Part shown: piece by piece, positions 1 to 7,234 of the stretch
Position numbering within the stretch: position 1 is the first letter of the stretch
Layout: the number at the start of each line of letters is the position of its first letter
Source: Bin87 sp963692995
GTDB lineage: Bacteria; Chloroflexota; Dehalococcoidia; Lucifugimonadales; UBA3495
Assembly (NCBI GenBank): GCA_963692995.1
Contig: OY843611.1
Coordinates: forward strand, 3,229,861-3,293,860
DNA: 64,000 bases
Reading direction: 5' to 3'
Position numbers and translations under genes: made by a program
The notes under the pieces: model-generated
What the model saw: only the letters and a program-made list of their open reading frames with translations
Database searches by the model: none
Told to the model about the DNA's origin: nothing

Positions 1-726
1 ACCGATCCGGGGCCGCGCATCCGGGTCGCCGACGCCGGCATCCCCACGGTAGAGCAGGAAGTTTCGTCGGCATTCACCGTCAGCTACACCACCGCCCTCA
101 CTGCGCTGGCCATGCTGAACCTGGGCCTGGCGGGACGGCTCAACGACGGCGACAACGGCCTGGCGGAACTTCCCCAGCAGATCGCGCAGATCATGGCCGC
201 CGAGGACGACGTGAAAGCCGTCGTCGCTGACCACCATGAAAAGCGGAGGTTCATCTCCGCCGGCTGGGGAGCGAACCGGGCCAACGCCTATGAGGTCGCC
301 CTGAAAATCAAGGAAACCAGCCGGGCCGATTGCGAGGGTTTCCAGATTGAGCAGCTGCTCCATGGCCCCTTTTGCTCGCTGGATGCCGACTGCCTGCTGA
401 CGCTCATCGCGCCGGAAGGCCCCGACCGCTTGCCACCGAACCGCTTGCCACCGGACCGGGGCCGCTCGCTGGATCTGGTCCAGGCCGCCCGCGAGTTGGG
501 CGCGCCGGTCTGGGCGCTGAGCAACCGCGTCGATGGCGGGCTGGCGGACGCCGGCGCGCGCATCTTCCCGCTGCCCGACTGCTCGCCGAGCCTGATGCCC
601 ATTGCCAGCGTGGTGCCTCTGCAACTGTTCACCTACTACCTGGCGCTGGCGCGGGGCACGCATCCGGACCTGTTCCAGCAGGACATTCCCGCCCAGGCCG
701 CTGCCCGCGCCTACTATGACCTGTAA
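1..726 (+). CDS. SIS-domain sugar isomerase-like protein, 3' part
   Basis: The frame is open from the first base of the window, so the true start lies upstream; the first internal ATG is at 112. The visible 241 residues look like the second half of a double-SIS protein of the GlmS isomerase-domain or AgaS type, which bind phosphosugars in the cytoplasm. Supporting segments are the SYTTALTALAMLNL helix, the IKETSRADCEGFQIEQLLHG stretch (the place where GlmS has its KE...EGFQIEQ-type substrate loop), and a C-terminal region with a hydrophobic PIASVVPLQLFTYYLAL helix and GTHPDLFQQD, resembling the GlmS tail GTDVDQPRNLAKSVTVE only in position. No glutaminase domain can be seen because the N-terminus is outside the window. 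An exact substrate cannot be assigned. Confidence is good for the fold and low for the reaction. Confidence 0.75.
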   Translation, partial: TDPGPRIRVADAGIPTVEQEVSSAFTVSYTTALTALAMLNLGLAGRLNDGDNGLAELPQQIAQIMAAEDDVKAVVADHHEKRRFISAGWGANRANAYEVALKIKETSRADCEGFQIEQLLHGPFCSLDADCLLTLIAPEGPDRLPPNRLPPDRGRSLDLVQAARELGAPVWALSNRVDGGLADAGARIFPLPDCSPSLMPIASVVPLQLFTYYLALARGTHPDLFQQDIPAQAAARAYYDL

Positions 727-809
727 AGCGTATGATACCCGTAGGGACGAGTTTCAAGCCCGCCCCTACTACCATGCCGGCGCGAAAACGCGACAGAGGT
801 GATTTAACC

Positions 810-1184
810 ATGTCCACCAACGAAGACGCCCAACGCCTGATTGACGAGGCCGCCCAGACCCGGGGCTACACCCTGGAGATGCACCGCATCAACGCCCTGG
901 CCGACCCGGAATGGACGCAGAAGTACGGCGAGTTCATCGAGGCCACCTACACCGGGCAGCGTCTGCTGGATCGCAAGACCAAGGAGCTGCTGCAAATCTG
1001 CGTGGAGACCGCCCTGCGGGCCGACCAGGAGCAGATCCAGGCCCACATCCGCGTCGCCCTGAACGAAGGGGCCACGCCCCGGGAAATACTGGAGGCCATG
1101 CAGGCCGTCATCGCCCCCATGGGCGCGCTGGCCTTCCGGCGCGGCGTGCAGGCGTGGGCCGCGGAGACGGAGTTTGAGTACTAA
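810..1184 (+). CDS. Carboxymuconolactone decarboxylase-like (CMD/AhpD fold) protein
   Basis: This 124-residue protein starts at ATG 810 behind AGAGGTG (795-801). Starts further upstream lack a ribosome site. The all-helical pattern (RLLDRKTKELLQICVETAL, then HIRVALNEGATPREILEAMQ) is that of the CMD domain. In AhpD-type members a CxxC pair lies between those helices; here the equivalent is RADQ, so there is no redox-active disulfide and a peroxidase role is unlikely. Family members include gamma-carboxymuconolactone decarboxylase of the protocatechuate pathway and many uncharacterised proteins. The stop overlaps the stop of the convergent VOC gene by two bases. The aromatic-degradation genes elsewhere in the window fit a catabolic role, but that is inference. 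Confidence 0.82.
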   Translation: MSTNEDAQRLIDEAAQTRGYTLEMHRINALADPEWTQKYGEFIEATYTGQRLLDRKTKELLQICVETALRADQEQIQAHIRVALNEGATPREILEAMQAVIAPMGALAFRRGVQAWAAETEFEY

Positions 1185-1665
1185 CGGCCGGTGCCGCGCT
1201 CCAGCAGTTCCAGCCAGTTGCCGTCGGGGTCCTGCATATAGCAGCCCTTGCTGGGTCCTGCATATAGCAGCCCTTGCTGGCCTCCGGGTACACCGGGTTG
1301 GGGCGGGTGGCCGGCGGGTTGACGAAGGTGGCGCCCTTAGCCGACAGTTCGCGGTAGAAGGCGTCCACGTCGTCCACTATCACGCCCAGATGCGACGCGC
1401 CCACCTGGTGCCGCTGCGGGAGCGCCGCGGCAGCGCCGGGCGGGTTCAGGTACTGGATCAGCTCCACCGAGTGGCGCAGATCCCCCATGCCCAGATACAC
1501 GATGTGGAGCCTGGCATCGGGATAGCCCACCACTTCGGATATGAACTCCCCTTCCAGGATCTGATCTCGCTCAACTTGCAGTCCCAATAGGTCCCGGTAG
1601 AAAGTCAGGGAGCGTTCCATATCGCTGACCACGAAGCCGGTGTGGTTCATCCATTGGACTTCCAT
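1181..1665 (-). pseudogene. VOC/glyoxalase-family protein, frameshifted by a 26-bp tandem duplication
   Basis: Reading starts at ATG 1665 (MEVQWMNHTGFVVSDMERS) behind AAGGAGG. Two beta-alpha-beta-beta-beta modules of the vicinal oxygen chelate fold follow, with metal-ligand-like His near the start (MNHTGF) and in the second module (GASHLGVIVDDVD), and the typical ending SKGCYMQDP. There a 26-bp duplication (1227-1278) shifts the frame. In the original frame the protein would continue DGNWLELLERGTGR and stop at TAG 1181-1183, a normal VOC ending. As sequenced, translation instead runs on through unrelated residues to 1108, antisense to the upstream gene. Removing one repeat copy restores about 152 residues, which fits the family. 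It may be a true pseudogene or an assembly error. Confidence 0.8.
1227..1278. repeat. Perfect 26-bp tandem duplication inside the VOC gene
   Basis: Two adjacent identical copies lie at 1227-1252 and 1253-1278. The unit begins GGGTCCTGCATATAGC. Twenty-six is not a multiple of three, so the duplication breaks the VOC reading frame. Confidence 0.97.
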
Positions 1666-1711
1666 TGCTCTGAACCCCTCCTTGTTGTCAGGCGCGCCCG
1701 CTGTGGCCACG

Positions 1712-1766
1712 GTCAGAAGCAGGATGTCGAATACATCTCGTCAATCCGATAAATCCTGCTTCTGAC
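1712..1766. repeat. 14-bp perfect inverted repeat between convergent-side genes
   Basis: GTCAGAAGCAGGAT at 1712-1725 is repeated in inverted orientation at 1753-1766, with a 27-nt AT-richer spacer. It sits between the VOC start and the GMC stop on the minus strand. It could fold as a hairpin after the VOC promoter region or be a small transposable remnant. There is no T-run, so it is not a typical intrinsic terminator. Confidence 0.7.
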
Positions 1767-1787
1767 GTTGCTGCGCCCGCTAATTGG

Positions 1788-3350
1788 CTACCGGCCCTCC
1801 TTGATAAAGTCGGAGAGCTTTTCGCCGATCATTATGGTGGTGGCGTTGGTGTTGGCGCGGATGCAGTCGGGCATGACCGAGGCGTCGGCGACGCGCAGGC
1901 CCGCCACGCCCTTGACCTTGAGGTACTGGTCCACCACGGCCATGGGGTCGGAGTCGGGGCCCATTTTGCAGGTGCCCGAGATGTGGTGGGACGTGCCGGA
2001 GTTGCGCCGCAGCCAGTCGTCCAGCAGTTCATCCGACGCCAGTTCCTCGTCGGTGGGCATAATCCGCTCTTCCACCAGGTTGGAGAAGGGCGGCCGCTCG
2101 GCCAGGCGGGCGCCCAGGCGTATCGCCTCGCGCATCCGCCGCAGGTCTTCCGGCTCCTGGTAGTAGTTGTAGTCCAGGCGCGGCTGCACGTGGGGGTCGG
2201 TGGACTGGAGTTTCAACTCGCCCTTGCCCAGGGCCAGCTGGAGGCTGGCGCCCATGCCGATGTAGTTCAGGTCCTCGTCGATGGCGACGTGGGCCGGCCG
2301 GTGCTCGCTGGTCATCAGGTTGGGGCTAAGCTGCATATCGTTGCGCAGGTCGGAGCCCTCAACCGTGTAGCGCAAGCCCGCCTGGATCACCGGCGCTTGC
2401 ACATCGGGCTTCTCACCCCTGGCCAGGTACAGCACCGAGGCGGCGGGATGGTCGCGGAGGTTCTGGCCGACGCCCGGCGCGTCGTGGATCACCGGAATGC
2501 CCATCTCCCGCAGGTGATCCGCCGGCCCGATGCCGGACAGCAGCAGCAGTTGCGGCGAGGCCACGGCCCCGCTGCTGACGATAATCTGGTCGCCCGCCAC
2601 CGTGAAGACCTCGCCGCCGCTCTCGGCCTCCACGCCTACCGCGCGCGGCGAGCCGGTCGAATCGTCCTCGAACAGCACGCGCCGGGCGGTGACGCCGCCC
2701 CGGATGGTCAGGTTCAGGCGGTGGCGGGCGATGTCCAGATAGTTGATGGCCATGCTCATCCGCACGCCTTCGATGGTGTTGCGGGCGCGGGGCGAGATGC
2801 CGGTGGACTCGGGATGGTTCTGGTCCTCGTCTTGGGGGAAGCCTTCATCCAGGCAGGCCCGCTCGAAGGCGACGGCGTGGGGCAGCCACTCGCTGCGGGG
2901 AGCGCGGCGCACCGGAACCGGCCCCTCGGAGCCGTGGAAGTCGTCGCCGCCGAAGTCCAGGTCGGTTTCCAGCTTGTTGAAGTGGGGCAGGCACTTGGTG
3001 AAGCTCCATTCGTCGTTGCCCCACTGGGCCCAGCGGTCGTAGTCCTCCGGGATGCCCCGGAATAGCACCTGTCCGTTGACCGCGCTGGAGCCGCCGGTGG
3101 CCTTGCCCCGGGGGATGACCAGTTCGTCCTGCTCGTCGGTGATCTTGGCGGTGTAGCCCCAGTTGTGCGGCCCATAGGCGGAAAGCCAGACGTTGTTGCC
3201 CAGCTTGAGATCGTCGGGCAGATGCTCAAACTCCGGGTAGTCCGGCCCGGCCTCCAGCAGCAGCACCGACCGGTCCGGATCCTCAGACAGGCGGCTGGCG
3301 ATGGTGCACCCGGCGGAACCGCCGCCGACTACGATTATGTCGTACTTCAT
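1788..3350 (-). CDS. GMC-family FAD-dependent oxidoreductase (choline dehydrogenase-like)
   Basis: The 520-residue protein starts at ATG 3350 behind GGAGGTAAATC. The N-terminal dinucleotide fold has GGGSAGCTIASRL and the ADP-binding LLLEAG at residues about 9-35. The GMC signature follows (GKATGGSSAVNGQVLFRG, about 83-100), then the second signature GAVASPQLLLLSGIGP (about 260). The C-terminal catalytic region has SHHISGTCKMG, with the conserved His, and a second pair in RANTNATTIMIGEK (Asn in place of the more usual His-Pro). Family members oxidise alcohols such as choline, glucose or polyethylene glycol, passing electrons to quinone or oxygen. The substrate cannot be read from sequence. It appears monocistronic. 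Confidence 0.93.
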   Translation of the reverse strand: MKYDIIVVGGGSAGCTIASRLSEDPDRSVLLLEAGPDYPEFEHLPDDLKLGNNVWLSAYGPHNWGYTAKITDEQDELVIPRGKATGGSSAVNGQVLFRGIPEDYDRWAQWGNDEWSFTKCLPHFNKLETDLDFGGDDFHGSEGPVPVRRAPRSEWLPHAVAFERACLDEGFPQDEDQNHPESTGISPRARNTIEGVRMSMAINYLDIARHRLNLTIRGGVTARRVLFEDDSTGSPRAVGVEAESGGEVFTVAGDQIIVSSGAVASPQLLLLSGIGPADHLREMGIPVIHDAPGVGQNLRDHPAASVLYLARGEKPDVQAPVIQAGLRYTVEGSDLRNDMQLSPNLMTSEHRPAHVAIDEDLNYIGMGASLQLALGKGELKLQSTDPHVQPRLDYNYYQEPEDLRRMREAIRLGARLAERPPFSNLVEERIMPTDEELASDELLDDWLRRNSGTSHHISGTCKMGPDSDPMAVVDQYLKVKGVAGLRVADASVMPDCIRANTNATTIMIGEKLSDFIKEGR

Positions 3351-3487
3351 GATTTACCTCCGTGCGGTTCAGCAAGCAGTCTCAATCTCTCCGATGTCAG
3401 TTCATTTAACCCGGGGGCGGTCGCCAATTGAATTTACAAACGTCAAACCGTTCCGTCTCCGTCACGCAACCGTTCCCTATCCGTGAT

Positions 3488-3616
3488 GCAACCGCTCCCT
3501 ATCCGTCATTCCCGCGAAAGCGGGAATCCAGAGAGCGCATAACAAGTCCGTCTCCGTCACGCAACCGCTCCCTATCCGTCATTCCCGCGAAAGCGGGAAT
3601 CCAGAGAGCGCATAAC
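3488..3616. repeat. Two 56-bp direct repeats each carrying the ATTCCCGC palindrome
   Basis: The gap 3351-3710 has no gene. It contains a 56-bp unit at 3488-3543 repeated at 3561-3616. Each contains the palindrome ATTCCCGCGAAAGCGGGAAT followed by CCAGAGAGCGCATAAC. Just after it, 3646-3672 holds a second inverted repeat of the GGTTCCTGC...CAGGAAC type. Both palindrome types recur elsewhere in the window. Confidence 0.9.
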
Positions 3617-3710
3617 CAGGGCAACGTTCCGGTAGCAGAGGCTTTTCCGGGTTCCTGCTTGAACAGGAACGCCGGTCTGATTTTCAAGGCGTCAACACGT
3701 CCTGAAGCGC

Positions 3711-4139
3711 TCAGCCCGCCGGCTTGAAGTAGGGGATGCTGATTTGCGGCGTGGCGGTCTGGAAGGTTACTTCCACGGGCATTCCGATGTGAACATCGCG
3801 GGGGTTGCAGTCCACGATGTTGGTGAACATCCGCACGCCTTCGTCCAGCTCCACCAGAGCCAGGACGTAAGGCACCATTTCGGCGAAGCCGGGGGTGCGG
3901 TTCTGGTAAGTTACGGTGTAGGTCCAGACGGCGCCGCGCCCGCTGGACGGCACCCAGCGGATGTTCTCGCTCCAGCAGTTGGCGCAGATGCCTCGGGGAT
4001 ACCATTGATATTCGCCGCAGTCGTCGCAGATCTGAATGACCAGCTGGCCGCGGCGACAGGAGTCCCAGAAAGCCTTGGTTTCGCCGGACACGGTGGGCAG
4101 GGGTTTGTTCCATTCGGATTGAGTTCGGGCGGTGGTCAT
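3711..4139 (-). CDS. DUF35 zinc-ribbon/OB-fold acyl-CoA-associated protein
   Basis: This 142-residue protein has an N-terminal rubredoxin-like zinc ribbon (CDDC at about 37-40 and CANC at about 51-54) followed by an OB-fold with the typical VWTYTVTYQ strand and VPYVLALVELDEGVRM. DUF35 proteins pair with thiolase-like enzymes and with acyl-CoA hydratases, for example ChsH2/Ltp2 in steroid side-chain removal, where the OB-fold binds the CoA ester. The ATG lies two bases after the stop of the thiolase gene, so the two are one operon and very likely one complex. The substrate is unknown. Confidence 0.9.
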   Translation of the reverse strand: MTTARTQSEWNKPLPTVSGETKAFWDSCRRGQLVIQICDDCGEYQWYPRGICANCWSENIRWVPSSGRGAVWTYTVTYQNRTPGFAEMVPYVLALVELDEGVRMFTNIVDCNPRDVHIGMPVEVTFQTATPQISIPYFKPAG

Positions 4140-4141
4140 GG

Positions 4142-5323
4142 CTAATCCCTCGCTAGGATGACGGTGCCGCCGCTGTGGCGGGAACCCAGGGCGCCGCCGG
4201 TGCCGTGAGCCAGGGCGATCCGACAGTTGGGAACCTGGCGCTCGGTGCCGTCGAACTGGTGGCGGAGCTGGCGGGTGGCTTCCAGCAGCAGGAACAGGCC
4301 GCGCATGCCGGGGTGGTTGGAAGAAAGGCCGCCGCCGTCGGTGTTGACGGGCAGGGCGCCGCCCACCTGGAGCCGGCCGCCGCTGACGAACTCGCCGCCC
4401 TCGCCCTTCTTGCAGAAGCCCAGATCCTCCAGCGTCTCCACCACGGTGATGGTGAAGGAGTCGTACACCATGGCCATGTCGATGTCGTCGTGGGTTACGC
4501 CGGCCATCTCGAAAGCGCGGGGCGCGCTCTGGTGGGCGGCGATGTAGATTAGGTCGCGTCGGCCGGCGCCCTGGTGGGCGATGGCCTCGCCGGCGCCCAG
4601 CGCCCAGACCGGCGTGTGGCGACAGTTGCGGGCGACTTCGGGGGAGGCTACCACCACCGCGCCGCCGCCGTCGGTGATGATGCAGCAGTCCATCAGGTGC
4701 AGCGGGTCGGAAATCACGCGGGAGCCTACCACGTCCTCGACGGTGATGGGGTCGCGGAACAGGGCTTCGGGGTTCAGGGAGGCGTGGCGGCGCATGGCCA
4801 CCGATACCTCGGCCAGCTGCTCCGAAGTGGTGCCGTAGAGATGCATGTGCCGGCGGGCGATCATGGCGTAGAGGCCCACGGTGGTGAGGCCGTAGAGTTC
4901 CTCGAAGCTGTCGGGAGACGGCTCCAGGATGGGATGGCCGAAGCGCCCCACGCCGCCGGTGCCCACGGATACGCCGCCGGAACGAGCCAGGCTGCTGTAG
5001 GTGATGACGGCGCAGTTGATGCGGCCGGCCGCGATGGCGGTGAGCGCGTGGGACAGGTGGAACTCGAAGGAACCGCCGCCGACGGTGGTGTTGTCCACGT
5101 AGCGCGGGTACATATTGAGGTAGTCGGCCAGGTTCATCCCGCTGTTGCGGGCGCTGCTGGAGGCGGTGAAAAGGCCGTCCACGTCGGCCTTGGCCAGGCC
5201 GGCGTCGGCCAGAGCTTTGATGACGCTCTCGCCCTGGATTTGCAGTTCGCTCTTGTCGGGAGCGTAGCGGGTGACGTGCTCGTGGATGCCCACGATGGCG
5301 GCGGCGCGCCTGAGGTCAACCAT
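4142..5323 (-). CDS. Thiolase-like (SCP2-thiolase/Ltp2-type) acyl-CoA enzyme
   Basis: The 393-residue protein has the thiolase fold: an N-terminal half with AAAIVGIHEHVT and ADVDGLFTASS, and a C-terminal half with MVYDSFTITVVETLEDLGF and LAHGTGGALGSRHSGG. The usual nucleophilic cysteine region of the first half reads VGGGSFEFHLSHA, with no Cys. This matches the non-condensing group that includes Ltp2, which cleaves a carbon-carbon bond by retro-aldol chemistry with a DUF35 partner. The DUF35 gene directly downstream supports that assignment. A steroid or branched-chain acyl-CoA substrate is possible but not shown. It is the first gene of a two-gene operon. Confidence 0.88.
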   Translation of the reverse strand: MVDLRRAAAIVGIHEHVTRYAPDKSELQIQGESVIKALADAGLAKADVDGLFTASSSARNSGMNLADYLNMYPRYVDNTTVGGGSFEFHLSHALTAIAAGRINCAVITYSSLARSGGVSVGTGGVGRFGHPILEPSPDSFEELYGLTTVGLYAMIARRHMHLYGTTSEQLAEVSVAMRRHASLNPEALFRDPITVEDVVGSRVISDPLHLMDCCIITDGGGAVVVASPEVARNCRHTPVWALGAGEAIAHQGAGRRDLIYIAAHQSAPRAFEMAGVTHDDIDMAMVYDSFTITVVETLEDLGFCKKGEGGEFVSGGRLQVGGALPVNTDGGGLSSNHPGMRGLFLLLEATRQLRHQFDGTERQVPNCRIALAHGTGGALGSRHSGGTVILARD

Positions 5324-5427
5324 GGGGGAAGCACCTCCGTTGGGATTGGGTTTTATGAAGTCGGCCTATTATGCCACAAACCCGGAGCGGAGGCGTTGAG
5401 CGCCAGCGATGATCTTGCGTCGGCGGC

Positions 5428-6120
5428 CTAGTCCAACCCCATCAGCCGGGCCAGCGTCGTCAGATCCGGCACGGTGAGGTCGGGAACGGCGTCGGTCCGG
5501 CGGGTGCCGCCGCCCCGGTCGGCGCGGCTGACCCATACCGACGCAATGCCCAGCCGGTTGGCCGGCCCGATGTCGTGGTGCCGGCTCTCCGCAATATGCA
5601 GCCAACCTTCCTTTGTTACGGCCATACGCTCTTGGGCCAGCTCGAAATTGCGGAGATTGGGCTTGTAGCTCTGCGCCTGTTGCGAGGTGATCACCGCGTC
5701 AAAGTCGATGCCCAGCGCACTGGCTGACCGGGCGAACAGATCGTCGTCCACGTTGGAGACGATGGCCAGCCGGTAGCGTTTCTGCATCGCCTTTAGCGCG
5801 TCCGCAGCATCGGGAAAGACCGGCCAATGGGGCAGCGTGTCGGCCAGACAGTCCAGCTCGGAATCGGTGAGCTGCAAACTCAACCCTTCCCCGATCAACG
5901 ACATTACCTCGCGCAGAACGCGGTGGTATTCCAGGTAGGACGGCGAACTTTGCGCCCGCGGCTCCGCGTCGGCGAACAGCCGGAGGATTTCGGCCTGGGA
6001 TTTGCGGATGCCGTGGCCGGCCAGCGTCTCGGCAACGGCGGCGGAAATGCCGGTTTCCCAGTCAACCAGGGTGCCGTAGCAGTCGAAGCTGAGCCATTGA
6101 AATCGGTTGAAGTCAAGCAT
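5428..6120 (-). CDS. HAD-superfamily hydrolase, type II 2-haloacid dehalogenase-like
   Basis: The 230-residue protein shows motif I FDCYGTLVDWE (Asp13 as nucleophile), motif II SNVDDDLF (about 120), motif III Lys in SYKPNLRNFE, and motif IV region HIAESRHHDIGPANRLGI. The DCYGT(L)xD form with Asp-Trp after it is typical of (S)-2-haloacid dehalogenases and their close relatives, though many of those act on other phosphoesters or are unassigned. It starts immediately beside a suspicious poly-G tract. Without that tract it would directly follow the sugar transferase gene on the same strand. Confidence 0.87.
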   Translation of the reverse strand: MLDFNRFQWLSFDCYGTLVDWETGISAAVAETLAGHGIRKSQAEILRLFADAEPRAQSSPSYLEYHRVLREVMSLIGEGLSLQLTDSELDCLADTLPHWPVFPDAADALKAMQKRYRLAIVSNVDDDLFARSASALGIDFDAVITSQQAQSYKPNLRNFELAQERMAVTKEGWLHIAESRHHDIGPANRLGIASVWVSRADRGGGTRRTDAVPDLTVPDLTTLARLMGLD

Positions 6121-6213
<93 letters not shown>

Positions 6214-6221
<8 letters not shown>

Positions 6222-6990
6222 AAGGAGTAGTAGTTTCCCGAGCCGGCGCCGCGACCCGATTGCCGAATCTCTTTCCGGGAACCAGGGAAACCCACAGCGA
6301 CTGTGCGAAGATCCGGACGTCCAGCCAGAGGCAGAGGTTTTTCATATAAATTGTGTCATAGCGCAACTTGTTGCGGGGGTGTGTGTTGTACATTCCCCGC
6401 GCCTGGGCCAGCCCGGCTATCCCTGGGCGCACCTTGAGGCGGGAGCGAAAATTAGGGATTTGATCGCAGAACTGCTTGTTCAACTCGGGCCGCTCCGGGC
6501 GCGGCCCCACCAGGCTCATATCTCCCCGGATTATGTTGAGTACCTGGGGCAGCTCGTCCAGATGGGTGCGGCGCAGTATCCGGCCTACTTTAGTGATGCG
6601 TGGGTCCGCTGCGCTGGCCCAGACCGGCCCGGTAGTCCGCTCCGCATCGACAACCATCGTCCGAAACTTGACCAGCCGAAAGATCATTCCGTCTTTGCCC
6701 ACCCTTTCCTGAACGTAGAAAACCGGCCCCCGGTCAGAGAGCCGGATGGCCAGCGGCACCAGCGTGCAAATCAGCAGCCAGACGGGGAAACCAAGAACGA
6801 AAGATACCAGCAGAATGGAAATGTCTAGCGGATATTTGTAGCCGCTACAGCGCACGGGCAGCGGCTCATCCCGCTGACCAGCGCCGTTCGGACTGCCATC
6901 AGGAGCCTGTGGCGCGGCGGTATTCTTCGGAGGTATAACTGGAGAGGTTGGTACTACTTGCTCAATTTCGCTTGCTGCATTATCGGCCAT
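6214..6990 (-). CDS. Bacterial sugar transferase (undecaprenyl-phosphate glycosyl-1-phosphate transferase type)
   Basis: The start chosen is ATG 6990 because GGGGAGGTG lies just upstream; an in-frame earlier start at 7014 lacks a site. After a Pro-rich cytoplasmic leader of about 50 residues comes one membrane segment (DISILLVSFVLGFPVWLLIC). The catalytic domain of the WcaJ/PglC family follows, with GPVFYVQERVG, FRLVKFRTM, THLDELPQVLNIIRGDMSLV and GPRPERPE. Enzymes of this family start exopolysaccharide or O-antigen repeat synthesis by moving a sugar-1-phosphate to undecaprenyl phosphate. The O-antigen ligase-like gene next upstream on the same strand fits a surface-polysaccharide role. Length 258 residues is normal for the single-helix form. 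The extreme C-terminus lies in the direct repeat by the poly-G tract and may be altered. Confidence 0.92.
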
Positions 6991-7234
6991 CGACTTCACC
7001 TCCCCTAGCCCCACTATTACGGCTCGGTACTCGATAAAGGATGACGAAACCCTGGCGAATGCAAAGTTCCGAAAGTCATAAGGAACAAGCTATCCTGATG
7101 GTGATTTTCTAATTCTATTGCAAGGAATAACTGCCGGTCAACTTCTAATCGCGCAGATCCAGGGGAATCGCTGGATAGACTGCGCGCCGGTCACTCCTGC
7201 GAATGCCGGAAGGCGCAATACGCCGGAATCCGTT

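Noticed and set aside
1108..1180. C-terminal tail of the VOC frame beyond the duplication
   Set aside because: It is out-of-frame sequence antisense to the CMD gene and has no family resemblance.
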